From Nocardia neocaledoniensis (GTDB lineage Bacteria; Actinomycetota; Actinomycetes; Mycobacteriales; Mycobacteriaceae): a stretch of 64,000 nucleotides of DNA. The notes under the pieces were generated by a model, which made no database searches, was not told the origin of the DNA, and worked only from the letters and a program-made list of their open reading frames with translations. The translations under genes were made by a program, and so were the position numbers. The stretch spans positions 1 to 64,000 of the forward strand of contig NZ_QGTL01000015.1 of NCBI RefSeq assembly GCF_003182135.1, written 5' to 3'. Below, piece after piece: positions 30,512-40,436 of the stretch; the first letter of the stretch is position 1, and each line of letters opens with the position of its first letter.

Positions 30512-30700
30512 CCGTTCCGGTTTCGGCTGTGCGCCAGGACATTCGAACCGGTGCGGTTCCCCGGCCGGCCGGCGCCGCCGGAACAGGACACGGTGTCCGC
30601 CGCGAGTTGTCCGGTGTGTGGTTACCGGACGATCGCGGCTCGCGCGTCTAGCATGGACCCTGCCGTGCGACGTGGCGGCGCCGCATGGTGCATGGGGAAG

Positions 30701-30729
30701 GACCCGCCCCGAGAACGTGGGGGCGGGTC
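30701..30729. terminator. Hairpin terminator beside the OYE gene end
   Basis: GACCCGCCCC and GGGGCGGGTC form a perfect 10-bp stem around a 9-nt loop, 6 nt beyond the stop of the minus-strand gene. The rest of the 224-nt gap from 30512 shows nothing else. Confidence 0.75.
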
Positions 30730-30735
30730 GCACCA

Positions 30736-32001
30736 TCATCGGCGCGATCGGCCCGCGCTCCGTTTCGGTTGCAGCGCACCGGGTCCCATCCGCAGCGTCG
30801 CCGAGGCGACGGTCCGCCACCAGCGCCGCGCCGGATCGGGTTCCTTGCCCGCGCCGAGACGATGCAGCTGATCGGTGTGCCACTGCAGATCGATCACACT
30901 GTCGAGGCTGCGCAGATCGCCGAACCGGCCGACCAACCCACGCGCCCCGCCCCAGCGCACCCCCGACGACGGCAAGCGCTCCAGCCCGCGCACCAGCAGC
31001 GCCGTCCCCGCGTCGGGGGTCAGGCAGGCGGGCCGTCCCAGCCCGACCACCGCGCAGTCACCGGCCGCCACCGCCTCCGCCATGGCCGCCCTGGTCCGGA
31101 ACCCGCCGGTGACCGCGATCGGCACCGCCCCCGCGACCGCGCGCACGGTCCGCGCGTAGGCCAGGAAGTAGGCCTCGCGGGCCGCCGTGGACGCGGCGAC
31201 CGTGCCCATCATCGCCGGCGACTCGTAGGATCCGCCGCTGACCTCGATGAGGTCGACCCCCTCCGCGACCAGCGCCCGGACCACTTCGCGCGACTCGTCC
31301 TCGGAGAATCCGCCGCGCTGGAAGTCCGCCGAGTTCAGTTTCACCGCGACGGCGAAGCCCGGGCGCACGGCGGAACGCATCGCCCGCACGATCGCCAGGA
31401 TGAAGCGTCGCCGCCGGGTCGCGTCGCCGCCCCAGTCGTCCGCGCGCCGGTTGGCCAGCGGCGAGAGGAACTGGCTCACCAGATACCCGTGCGCCGCGTG
31501 CAGTTGCACACCGTCGAAGCCGGCGGCCTCGGCGATGCCCGCCGCCGCGCCGAACCGGGCGACGAGGGCCAGGATCTCGGTGTGGGTGAGCGCGCGCGGC
31601 CGCACCGCGCCGGGCACCGCGGCCCTGACCGCGCTCGGTGCGACCGGGCGGGAGCGGCCCGCCAGCGAATGCGCCTGTCTGCCAGGATGATTGATCTGCA
31701 TGAACAGCGGGGTCGTGGTCGGGCGGAAGGTCTGCGCCCAGCGGGTGAGTTCGGGCAGATGCCGGTCGTCGGCGATCGCGACATTGCCCGGCTCGCTGAG
31801 GTGCCGGTGGTCGACGGTCACGTTGCCGGTGACCACCAGCCCGAAGCCGCCGTCGCGCCAGCGCGTGTAGAGGGTCTCCAGCCGCCGCGACGGTGCGCCG
31901 TCGGCGCGGCCGAGCGTTTCGCTCAGCGCCGATTTCATGAGCCGGTTGGGCAGGGTGACCCCGCAGGGCAGGGTCAACGGATCGTCGAGCCGAGCAGTCA
32001 C
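30736..32001 (-). CDS. NADH:flavin oxidoreductase / old yellow enzyme family protein
   Basis: 421 residues on the minus strand from GTG with GGAGG 7 nt upstream. TIM-barrel OYE features: LPNRLMKSALSE at the start (FMN site), MQINHPGRQ, the substrate-binding HAAHGYLVSQFLSPLANRR (His-x-x-His plus the OYE Tyr) and the late FMN phosphate region PIAVTGGFRTRAAMAEAV ... AVVGLGRPA. No C-terminal FeS domain is present, so it is a simple single-domain ene-reductase-like enzyme. Substrate unknown. It is transcribed in the same direction as the XRE-TetR regulator upstream, separated by 101 nt. Confidence 0.9.
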   Translation of the reverse strand: MTARLDDPLTLPCGVTLPNRLMKSALSETLGRADGAPSRRLETLYTRWRDGGFGLVVTGNVTVDHRHLSEPGNVAIADDRHLPELTRWAQTFRPTTTPLFMQINHPGRQAHSLAGRSRPVAPSAVRAAVPGAVRPRALTHTEILALVARFGAAAGIAEAAGFDGVQLHAAHGYLVSQFLSPLANRRADDWGGDATRRRRFILAIVRAMRSAVRPGFAVAVKLNSADFQRGGFSEDESREVVRALVAEGVDLIEVSGGSYESPAMMGTVAASTAAREAYFLAYARTVRAVAGAVPIAVTGGFRTRAAMAEAVAAGDCAVVGLGRPACLTPDAGTALLVRGLERLPSSGVRWGGARGLVGRFGDLRSLDSVIDLQWHTDQLHRLGAGKEPDPARRWWRTVASATLRMGPGALQPKRSAGRSRR

Positions 32002-32102
32002 GGCGACACCTCCACTGGGCCGATCGCGGTGCCGCGACCGGGCGCTGTCAGCGCGACCCTAGCAGCCGGATCGGCGGCCCGACAGGCTCGAAGCGGCCGT
32101 CC

Positions 32103-32954
32103 TCACCGGCCGATACCGAGCAGTCCGAGCGCGAATCCGGCGTAGTCGGTGGCGATCTGCTCCGGCGTGGCGGGCCCGTCGAGGCGGAACCACTGGGGCA
32201 GCGAGGTGCACATGGTCGCGATGGCGCGGCCCGCGGCCTTGGCGTGCGCGGTCGGCAGGCCCGCCTCGGTGAGCGCGGCATCGATGTCGGCGTCGAGCTG
32301 GTATTGCAGTTCGTTGCGGGAGGCCGCGATGCGCCGCCGGTTACCCGGGGTGAGGCTGCGCATCTCGCTGGCGCCGATGAAGGCCAGCTCGCGGCGGTGG
32401 GTGTGGAACAGTGCCAGCGCCTCGACCACCGCGACGACGCGGTCGCGTCCGCCGTCCGCCGACGCGCGGGCCGCTCCGACGCGCCAGTGCAGTTCGTCCA
32501 TGGTCAGGTCGAGCGCCCGGACGAGCAGATCCTGCTTGTCGCGGTAGTGGTGGTAGACGCCGGGCACGCTCATCCCCGCGCGCTGCGCGATCTCGCGCAT
32601 GGTCGCACCGTGATAGCCGGTCGCGACGAAGGAGTCGATGGCCGCGGCGAGGACGGGATCGATCGCGAGCGGCGGGAATTCCCGCCAGGCCCGCTCCGAT
32701 CCGGCGTCGACCTGCCAGGGCGTGGACTGGGGTCGGGCGGTGGATTCACCGAGCAGGGCGGCCGTGGTGGTGCCGAGCGCGCCGGCCAGCTCGCGCAGCC
32801 GGGTGACCGAGACGCCGGTCCTGCCGTTCTCGATCGCGCTGAGCGTGGCCGCGCTGACCCCGACGCGCCGCGCGGTCTCCCGCAACGACAGTCCCGCCGC
32901 GAGCCTGGCTCGCCGTATCCGCGCCCCGAGTCCGGCGCCGTCCGCAGTGTCCAC
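32103..32954 (-). CDS. Dual DNA-binding regulator: XRE-type HTH fused to TetR-type HTH
   Basis: 283 residues on the minus strand from the GTG at 32954. Residues ~10-68 form a Cro/C1-type HTH (ARIRRARLAAGLSLRETARRVGVSAATLSAIENGR). Residues ~98-145 form a TetR HTH (AAIDSFVATGYHGATMREIAQRAGMSVPGVYHHYRDKQDLLVRAL), followed by a TetR ligand domain. The frame is continuous, so this is a real fusion. It is divergent from the acyl-CoA dehydrogenase operon, and two separate palindromes stand between them, one touching its own start. It most likely controls that operon and itself in response to a CoA-type ligand (inference). Confidence 0.9.
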   Translation of the reverse strand: MDTADGAGLGARIRRARLAAGLSLRETARRVGVSAATLSAIENGRTGVSVTRLRELAGALGTTTAALLGESTARPQSTPWQVDAGSERAWREFPPLAIDPVLAAAIDSFVATGYHGATMREIAQRAGMSVPGVYHHYRDKQDLLVRALDLTMDELHWRVGAARASADGGRDRVVAVVEALALFHTHRRELAFIGASEMRSLTPGNRRRIAASRNELQYQLDADIDAALTEAGLPTAHAKAAGRAIATMCTSLPQWFRLDGPATPEQIATDYAGFALGLLGIGR

Positions 32955-32977
32955 GATGTTCAGAATAACTGAACATC
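32955..32977. promoter_or_regulatory. XRE-type operator overlapping the regulator start
   Basis: A perfect 9-bp inverted repeat, GATGTTCAG-N5-CTGAACATC, ends at the base before the regulator's start codon. Size and symmetry suit a Cro/C1-like dimer, and the place suits autorepression. Confidence 0.75.
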
Positions 32978-32978
32978 T

Positions 32979-33058
32979 ACCGCTATGGGTAGCGGTCAGT
33001 TGACAGCTCAGGGCAATGCATGCGACTGTTCCCCTGTTCAGTACCGAGCGAACGTTCG
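32979..33058. promoter_or_regulatory. Further palindromes in the same divergent promoter
   Basis: ACCGCTA-TGGG-TAGCGGT (32979-32996) is a second perfect inverted repeat. CGAACGTTCG (33049-33058) is a perfect 10-bp palindrome with outer CCGA/TCGG flanks, 20 bp before the GTG of the acyl-CoA dehydrogenase gene. The latter has the look of a TetR-type operator. Confidence 0.6.
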
Positions 33059-33078
33059 GCAGTGAGGAGTGAAGTTCC

Positions 33079-34283
<1,205 letters not shown>

Positions 34284-34287
<4 letters not shown>

Positions 34288-35300
34288 CGCTGCCCGGCAT
34301 GGATGTTCCCGCCCTCGACCGGTTCCTGCGCGAGAACGGCGTCGATGTGCGCGGCGCGCTGCGGGTGGACTTGATCAGCGGCGGCCGGTCGAATCTGACC
34401 TTCGTCGCCACCGACGGGGTCTCGCGGTGGGTCGTGCGCAGGCCACCGGTGGCCGGTCTCACCCCGTCCGCGCACGACATGGCGCGCGAATTCACCGTGA
34501 CCTCCGCGCTGCGCGATTCGGCGGTGCCGGTCGCGCGGCCGATCGCGTTCGACGCGGACGGCGAGGCGCTGGGCGCGCCGATGACCGTCGTCGACTACGT
34601 CGACGGCCGGGTGGTCCGGGATCAGGACGATCTCGCCGCGCTCACCGACGACGAGGTCGCCGCGAGCGCCACCGAACTGGTGGGTGTGCTGGCCCGGTTG
34701 CACGCGATCGACCCGGCGGCCGTGCGCCTCGAGCGGTTCGGCAGGCCGGTCGGCTTCGTCGAACGCCAGGTGAATCTGTGGGCGTCGCAATGGGATCGGG
34801 TCAAGACGCGCGAGCTGCACGATGTCGCGACCCTGCACGCGGCGCTGGTCGAGTCGATTCCGCGCCGTTCGGCGGCCGCGATCGTGCACGGCGACTTCCG
34901 CATCGACAACACGATTCTCGACGCGGCCGATCCCCGCCGGGTGCTGGCCGTCGTCGACTGGGAGATGTCGACCCTCGGTGACCCGCTCACCGATGTCGCG
35001 CTGATGTGCGTCTACCGCTCGCCGGTGTTCGACCTGGTCCTCGGCTCGTCGGCCGCCTGGACCAGCGACCGGATGCCGTCCGCGGACACGCTGGCGCAGA
35101 CCTACGCGCTTGCGGCGGGCCGCGATCTCGACGACTGGGGTTTCTACCTGGCCCTGGCGAACTTCAAACTCGGCGTGATCGGCGAGGGCATCACCCATCG
35201 CGCGCTGCGGGGCTCGGACTCGGGCGCGGCGGCCGAACGCGTCGCCGAGGCGACACCGGAATTCATGGCGGCGGGACTGCGCGCACTGGAGGAACGATGA
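34284..35300 (+). CDS. APH-family phosphotransferase (ACAD10/11-type, LvaA-like)
   Basis: 338 residues from the ATG overlapping the dehydrogenase stop. Kinase features of the aminoglycoside phosphotransferase fold: GGRSNLTFVATD (nucleotide loop), WVVRRPP (Lys/Arg region), catalytic HGDFRIDNTI with its Asp, and the metal-binding Asp in VVDWEMSTLGDPLTD. The last motif, WEMSTLGDPLxD, is diagnostic of the group found with ACAD10/11. The probable role is phosphorylation of the hydroxyl of a 4-hydroxyacyl-CoA, and antibiotic resistance is unlikely. It overlaps the next SDR by 4 nt. Confidence 0.9.
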
Positions 35301-36040
35301 CCACGACCAAGACCGCGCTGATCACCGGGGCGTCCCGCGGCATCGGCCTCGGCATCGCGCAGCGCCTCGCCCGGCAGGGCTACGCGCTCACCATCACCGC
35401 CCGCGACGCCGCCCGGCTGGACGCGGCCGCCGCCGAGCTGCGTGCCTGCGGCGCCCCCGATGTGCGCACCGTCGCCGCCGACATGGCCGACGCCGACGGC
35501 CTCGACCGTGTCCTGGCCGCGCACGCCGACCGATTCGACACGATGTCGGCGCTGATCCTGAACGCGGGCGTCGGCACCGCGTCACCGATCGCGGAGGTGA
35601 CCACGCGGCGTTTCGACAAGACCGTCGAGGTGAATCTGCGGGCGCCGCTGCACCTGATCCAGGGCGCGCTGCCGATGCTGCGCGCCGCGGCCGTCGCCGA
35701 CCCGGCGCGCGGGGCGAAGGTCGTCGCGCTGTCCTCCATCACCGGTGTGTACGCCGAGTCGGGGCTGGCCGTCTACGGCGCGACCAAAGCCGCCCTCATC
35801 TCCCTGCTCACCACGCTCAACGCCGAGGAATCCGGCAACGGCGTCGCGGCCACCACCATCGCGCCCGGCTATGTCGACACCGACATGAGCGCGTGGATCC
35901 ACGACCGGATCCCCCCGGAGCGGATGCTCGCGGTGGACGACGTCGTCGAGCTGGTCGACGCCGTCCTGCGGCTGTCGGCGCGCGCGGTGGTGCCGACGAT
36001 CGTGCTCTCGCGCGCGGGAACCGACGGCTACCGGGCCTGA
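35297..36040 (+). CDS. SDR family oxidoreductase of the ACAD/APH operon
   Basis: 247 residues from the ATG overlapping the kinase stop, behind GGAGGAACG. Classical SDR: GASRGIGLGIA at ~11-21, LNAG (93-96), serine strand ALSSITGVYAESG and YGATKAAL with catalytic Tyr and Lys. The coenzyme site after strand 2 (TARDAARLD) suggests NADP. In this operon it may make or use the hydroxy/keto form of the acid handled by the dehydrogenase and kinase. It ends 6 nt from a converging gene. Confidence 0.9.
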   Translation: MTTTKTALITGASRGIGLGIAQRLARQGYALTITARDAARLDAAAAELRACGAPDVRTVAADMADADGLDRVLAAHADRFDTMSALILNAGVGTASPIAEVTTRRFDKTVEVNLRAPLHLIQGALPMLRAAAVADPARGAKVVALSSITGVYAESGLAVYGATKAALISLLTTLNAEESGNGVAATTIAPGYVDTDMSAWIHDRIPPERMLAVDDVVELVDAVLRLSARAVVPTIVLSRAGTDGYRA

Positions 36041-36046
36041 GCGGGA

Positions 36047-37027
36047 TCAGACCATGCGGCGCAGGGGTTCACTGCGGTAGCGAGCGTTGCCGCCGTCGAT
36101 CTTCAGCAGCTTCCACAGCGGCCTGGTCACGGAGTTCATCAGCCCGAGTTCGTCGGCCAGCGCGCGCATGTCGCCGAAGAAGCCGCTGAGGATCTTGCGG
36201 CTGGTGGGGCTGCGCCAGAACGCGTCGGCGAACACCTCGTCGGGGATGTCGAACTTGCGCGCGAAGGACTTCGGCGGCTTCACCAGCTCGTCGGCGAGCC
36301 AGCGCATCGCGATCGGGAACGCGACCGCGCAGACCGCCGTGCTCACCGGGTTCATCCGCGCCAGGTGGGTGCGCAGGAACTCGTTGGCGAAGCTGATGTG
36401 ACGCGCCTCCTCGGCGATGTGGATCTCCATGATCCGCAGCAGCGTCGGCTGGGTGGCGCTGCCCGAGCGAATCAGCGCCTTCTGGTAGTGGTCGATCGGT
36501 TCCTCGCCGCCGAGGATGCCGATGAACAGGATCACCCAGAAGTAGCCGCCCGCCACGCCGATGAACGGGGAGGCGATCCGGAACAGGGGCCGCATGCCGG
36601 GGACATCGTCGCCGATGCGGTTCACCAGCTCCTGGAACATCTGGATGTGGTTGCACTCCTCGGTCATCTCGTGGAGGCAGTAGCGGAATTCGGGCGAGCC
36701 GTTGGGCAGCGCCATCGCGTACTGCATCATGCCGCGGATGAGGATGGACTCGAACGCCAGCCCGACCTTGGCCGCGTTGGCCTGTCGCCATCGGCCGATC
36801 TCGATCTGCCGTTCGAGCGGCAGCTCCTGATACCAGCGCGTGGCGCCGAGCGGATCGAGTTCGGGCGAGAGCACCCAGCGCGGATCGTCACGATCGACGG
36901 CGAACTCGGGAGAGTCCCAGTCGATGTCGAGGAAGGGGTCGAACCGGCGGTGCACCGACCCCTCCGACAGGGTCGCGAGGGTGTCGGCGTACGCGGGATT
37001 GCTGGTCGCGGTCTTCGAGAACGTCAT
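36047..37027 (-). CDS. AurF-like diiron oxygenase
   Basis: 326 residues on the minus strand from ATG with GGAGAG upstream. The carboxylate/His ligands of a helical diiron site are visible: E93 in AFESILIRG, E124 and H127 in TEECNHIQMF, E201/H203 in EIHIAEEARH, and E207/H210. The spacing fits the p-aminobenzoate N-oxygenase AurF family. Many actinobacterial relatives with this sequence style have no known substrate. It lies downstream of an SDR on the same strand (111-nt gap), so the two may act on one lipid or aromatic compound. Confidence 0.88.
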   Translation of the reverse strand: MTFSKTATSNPAYADTLATLSEGSVHRRFDPFLDIDWDSPEFAVDRDDPRWVLSPELDPLGATRWYQELPLERQIEIGRWRQANAAKVGLAFESILIRGMMQYAMALPNGSPEFRYCLHEMTEECNHIQMFQELVNRIGDDVPGMRPLFRIASPFIGVAGGYFWVILFIGILGGEEPIDHYQKALIRSGSATQPTLLRIMEIHIAEEARHISFANEFLRTHLARMNPVSTAVCAVAFPIAMRWLADELVKPPKSFARKFDIPDEVFADAFWRSPTSRKILSGFFGDMRALADELGLMNSVTRPLWKLLKIDGGNARYRSEPLRRMV

Positions 37028-37138
37028 TGTTTCTCTCCATCGTCACAAGGATCGCCGGTGTGTGGGCGGGGTCCCTGATCTAAATGTAACGCACTGTCTC
37101 ACATATTTCCAGGGGAGAAACGACAGCGTCCGACCGGC

Positions 37139-37987
37139 TCAGTCGGCGCGGGGAACGCGCCCGTCGACGTCGGTGAATCCGTACTCCGCGGCCAGGTCGG
37201 CGACCTTCCACGCCTTCCCGGCGCGGGCGCCGCGCGCGGGGTCGGCCGCCAGGGCGACGACCGCGCGGCCGGGGAAGCGGGGCGACTCGGCGGCGTCGAG
37301 GTCGAAGGTGCCCTCGCCGGGCAGGGTGACCTCACGACGGCCGTGCTCGTCGGCCGGGATCATCTGCAGCAGTTCGGTGTTCACGATGCCGGGCCAGATC
37401 GAGACCGCCGTGGCGCCGGTGCCGTCGAGGTCCCGGGCCAGGTCGGCGGTGAGCCGGTCCAGAGCCGTCTTGGCCACGCCGTACACGGCATTGTGCATGT
37501 AGCGCTCGGCGCCGGGCGAGGAGACGTTGACGATCAGCCCCGCCGACTCGATCAGCAGCGGCGCCGCGAACACGCTGGCGACATAGTGTGAGCGCACGCC
37601 GATGTCGAAGGTCTCGTCCCACGCCTTGGCTGGCACGTCCCAGAACTTGCGGCCGAGCCAGCGCGCGGCGGCAGGGGAGTTGTAGACGTTGTTCACCAGT
37701 GCGTCCAGGCGGCCCCGCTCCTCGCGCACCTGGGTGAACAGCTTCTCGACGGCCGCGTCGTCGGTGTGATCGCAGACCACGGCCACCCCGTGCCCGCCGA
37801 GGGCGGTGACCTCGGCCGCGGTGTCGTGCACGGTGCCGGGCAGCCGGCCCGCGGCGGTGGTGCGGCCGGTCACGTACACCGTCGCCCCGGCCGCGCCCAG
37901 TTCCAGCGCGATGCCTTTGCCGATGCCACGACTGGCGCCGGTGACGACCGCGACCCGGCCGCCGAGAATCTGGGGTGTTCCGCTCAT
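37139..37987 (-). CDS. SDR family oxidoreductase
   Basis: 282 residues on the minus strand from ATG. GASRGIGKGIALELG at ~18-32, the NNVYNSPAAARWLG segment in place of NNAG, the serine strand IVNVSSPGAERY and YGVAKTALDR with the catalytic Tyr/Lys. The variant with NNVY and a long lid resembles DHRS1-like SDRs. In the 111-nt gap to the diiron gene there is an imperfect palindrome ATGTAAC-N7-CTCACAT. Divergent from an epoxide-hydrolase-like gene with a TetR-like site between. Confidence 0.88.
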   Translation of the reverse strand: MSGTPQILGGRVAVVTGASRGIGKGIALELGAAGATVYVTGRTTAAGRLPGTVHDTAAEVTALGGHGVAVVCDHTDDAAVEKLFTQVREERGRLDALVNNVYNSPAAARWLGRKFWDVPAKAWDETFDIGVRSHYVASVFAAPLLIESAGLIVNVSSPGAERYMHNAVYGVAKTALDRLTADLARDLDGTGATAVSIWPGIVNTELLQMIPADEHGRREVTLPGEGTFDLDAAESPRFPGRAVVALAADPARGARAGKAWKVADLAAEYGFTDVDGRVPRAD

Positions 37988-38011
37988 GACCTCCAGACAC
38001 TACCGTCAAAA

Positions 38012-38026
38012 TAGGAACACGTTCTA
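38012..38026. promoter_or_regulatory. KstR/TetR-like operator in the SDR/hydrolase promoter
   Basis: TAGGAACACGTTCTA has the core GAAC-N2-GTTC. Read on the other strand it matches the mycobacterial/nocardial KstR pattern TNNAACNNGTTNNA except for the last base. It lies 25 bp from the SDR start and 17 bp from the hydrolase start, so it could control both. Confidence 0.55.
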
Positions 38027-38042
38027 GAAATGGGAGACGGTA

Positions 38043-39026
38043 GTGGAGCTGACCCAACGATTCCTCGACACCGGCGGTGTCCGGATGCACGTCACCGAAC
38101 GGGGACAGGGCTTTCCGGTGGTGTTCTGCCACGGCTTCCCGCACACCTCGTTCCTCTGGCATCGCCAGCTCGCGGCCGTCGCCGCGGCGGGATACCGGGC
38201 CGTGGCGCCCGATCTGCGCGGGTACGGCCGCACCGACGCGCCCGCCGACGTCGCGGCCTACACCAACGAGGCGGTCATCGGTGACCTGCTGGCACTGCTC
38301 GACGATCTCGGCGCCGAGCGCGCGGTCTTCGTCGGCCTCGACTTCGGCGCCCAGCTGGTGTGGGAGCTGGCGCTGCGCGAGCCCGGGCGGGTGGCGGCGG
38401 CCGCGGTGCTGAACAATCCGTTCTCGCCACGCCCGCCGCGCGCGCCCTCGGAATTCTGGACCAAGGCGGCGCAGCGGCACTTCCTGCACCTGGCCTACTT
38501 CCAGGAGCCCGGCGTGGCCGACGCCGAGCTGGCCGCCCGGCCGCGCGAATTCCTCGCCCGCGTCTACTATTCGCTCTCCGGCGACTACCACTACCTCGAC
38601 ACCTGGCAGAACCCGCCGGGGCTCGGCTACCTCGACGTGCTGCCGAAGGCGCCGGACCTGCCGTGGCCGTGGCTCACCGAGGCCGAATTCGACACCGTGG
38701 CAACGGAATTCGAACGCACCGGCTTCACCGGCGGGCTGAACTGGTATCGCAATCTGGACCGCAACTGGGCGCTCACCGAGGCGTTGGCCGGGGCGAAGGT
38801 CGAGGTGCCGACCTACTTCCTGTACGGCGAGAACGACCCCGACATGGAGGGCTTCAGCGGGCGTGACCCGCTCGCGACCCTGCGCGCCAACGTCACGGAT
38901 CTGCGTGCGGTGGTGCGGGTTCCGCGGGCGGGGCACCTGGTGCAGCTCGAGCGGACCGATCTCGTCGACGCGTTCCTGCTCGACGCGCTGCGCGATCTGG
39001 GGGTGCCTCAGCGCACCCGGTCGTAG
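38043..39026 (+). CDS. Epoxide hydrolase-like alpha/beta hydrolase
   Basis: 327 residues from GTG. HGFPH at 30-34 (oxyanion), nucleophile D100 in GLDFGAQLVWE, cap with the ring-opening Tyr region (SGDYHYLDTW), acid in LYGENDPDMEGF and base His in AGHLVQLERTD. This is the layout of soluble epoxide hydrolases and fluoroacetate/haloalkane dehalogenases. Normal length. It shares a divergent promoter with an SDR; a common role in degrading a lipid or steroid-like compound is possible. It overlaps the converging RibD-like gene by 19 nt. Confidence 0.88.
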   Translation: MELTQRFLDTGGVRMHVTERGQGFPVVFCHGFPHTSFLWHRQLAAVAAAGYRAVAPDLRGYGRTDAPADVAAYTNEAVIGDLLALLDDLGAERAVFVGLDFGAQLVWELALREPGRVAAAAVLNNPFSPRPPRAPSEFWTKAAQRHFLHLAYFQEPGVADAELAARPREFLARVYYSLSGDYHYLDTWQNPPGLGYLDVLPKAPDLPWPWLTEAEFDTVATEFERTGFTGGLNWYRNLDRNWALTEALAGAKVEVPTYFLYGENDPDMEGFSGRDPLATLRANVTDLRAVVRVPRAGHLVQLERTDLVDAFLLDALRDLGVPQRTRS

Positions 39027-39598
39027 CGCACGGCGACCTCACCGAGCGCGCCGACGTCGTGGCGGGCCACCCGCCACGACGACCCCGGCAGGCCGTCGTC
39101 GAACAGCCGCGCACCGCCGCCGGCGATCTCGGGGGTGATCAGCAGATGCAGCCGGTCGACGAGGTCGGCGGCCAGCAGATCCTTGATGACGGTGGGGCTG
39201 CTGTTGACGAGGATCTCGCCGTCGCCCTCGGCCCGGAGCGCGGCGATCACCTCGGCCGCGGGCGCGTTCACCACGCGGGCGTGCTCCCACGGCGCGACGG
39301 CGAGAGTGGTCGACAGGACCACCTTCTCGGTCTCGACCAGCCACTTCGCGTAGGCGCGGTCGCGCGGGTCGGCGGTGTCGTCGGCGGCGACCGTCGGCCA
39401 GTACGCGAGGAACCCCTCGGCGTTGCGGCGGCCGAGGACCGCGGTCGTGGCGTTCTCCCAGACCCGGGTCAGGTGGTCGCGGGCGACCTCGGTCGTGGCG
39501 TAGCGGACGATCGCGCCGGCGTCGGTGGGGCCGCCGGGGCCGTGGTAGCGGCCGTCGAGGGTGAGGCCGAGGTTGGCGGTGACGAGACGGGTGGTCAT
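39008..39598 (-). CDS. Dihydrofolate reductase / RibD C-terminal domain family protein
   Basis: 196 residues on the minus strand from ATG, overlapping the ArsR-fusion gene by 4 nt. The start MTTRLVTANLGLTLDGRYHGPGG, the loop ENATTAVLGRRNAEGF, and EILVNSSPTVIKDLLAADLVDRLHLLITPEIAGGGARLFDDG match the DHFR-like reductases related to RibD. NADPH-dependent reduction is expected; substrate unknown. Such genes are often linked with ArsR-SRPBCC regulators, as here. The open frame extends further upstream inside the partner gene, but the ATG at 39598 gives the family N-terminus. Confidence 0.88.
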   Translation of the reverse strand: MTTRLVTANLGLTLDGRYHGPGGPTDAGAIVRYATTEVARDHLTRVWENATTAVLGRRNAEGFLAYWPTVAADDTADPRDRAYAKWLVETEKVVLSTTLAVAPWEHARVVNAPAAEVIAALRAEGDGEILVNSSPTVIKDLLAADLVDRLHLLITPEIAGGGARLFDDGLPGSSWRVARHDVGALGEVAVRYDRVR

Positions 39599-40413
39599 GA
39601 GCTGTGGTCCTTCCGCTGATCGCGATCGATGGTGTGGACGAGGGTGTCGAGCACCTGCCCCCAGCCGGTCGCGATGCCCGCGACGTAGGGGGCGGCGGCG
39701 ACGGCGGTGTCGGTGATGGTCAGGTCCACGCGCAGCTGGGTGCCGGCCGCGTGCCGGTCGAGGGTGAGGTCGTAGTGGCCGGTGAACGAGATCGCGCCGG
39801 TGGCGTCGAGGACCGAGAGGTCGAACACGAGGTGCGCGGGCTCGTCGGCGAGCACGACCTGGCCGGCCGAGGAGTAGACGTGGCCGTCGGCGTCGCGATA
39901 GTCGAGGACGGCTCGGCCGCCGGCGACCGGCTCCAGGGCGCAGGCGGTGACGGTCATCGACGGTGGCGCCCACCACGCGCCGAGCAGATCGGCCTCGACC
40001 CAGTACCGCCACACCGTCTCCGGCGTCGCCGCGAGCACGCGCTCGAAGGTGTAGGTGCGCCCGTCGGCCCACCGATCCTGTTCGGCGGCAAGGGTTTCGG
40101 CCTCGATGGCCGCGCGGTACCGCTCAACCACGTCGCGTTCGTCGGCATGCGCGGCGACGGTGTCCAGCAGCTCGTGCAGCCGGTCGCGGAGCACTCGCAG
40201 CGGCGCGGCTTCCAGTGCATAGACCCGGCGCTGCCCGAGGGGGAACACCGTGACCAGCTCGGCCTTGGCGAGGGTCTGTAGGTGTTTGGTGGTCTGCGGC
40301 TGACGCAGACCGGTGAGCTCGGCGAGTTCGCCGACCGAACGCGGGCGTTCGGCGAGGAGTTCGACGATGCGCCACCGTGCGGCGTCACCGAGCGCTGTTG
40401 CTGTGGCTTCCAC
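39595..40413 (-). CDS. ArsR-type HTH fused to an SRPBCC (AHSA1-like) domain
   Basis: 272 residues on the minus strand from GTG. Residues ~1-85 are an ArsR winged helix (ALGDAARWRIVELLAERPRSVGELAELTGLRQPQTTKHLQTLAKAELV). After a linker helix, residues ~118-262 form an AHSA1-type SRPBCC domain (YTFERVLAATPETVWRYWVEADLLGAWWAPPSMTV). No metal-binding Cys motif of classical ArsR sensors is present. The SRPBCC cavity may be the sensor for a hydrophobic ligand (inference). The coupled RibD-like reductase is its likely partner. A perfect inverted repeat lies 24 bp upstream. Confidence 0.9.
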   Translation of the reverse strand: MEATATALGDAARWRIVELLAERPRSVGELAELTGLRQPQTTKHLQTLAKAELVTVFPLGQRRVYALEAAPLRVLRDRLHELLDTVAAHADERDVVERYRAAIEAETLAAEQDRWADGRTYTFERVLAATPETVWRYWVEADLLGAWWAPPSMTVTACALEPVAGGRAVLDYRDADGHVYSSAGQVVLADEPAHLVFDLSVLDATGAISFTGHYDLTLDRHAAGTQLRVDLTITDTAVAAAPYVAGIATGWGQVLDTLVHTIDRDQRKDHSS

Positions 40414-40436
40414 CTGCTGAAGTATTCCTGACAGAG

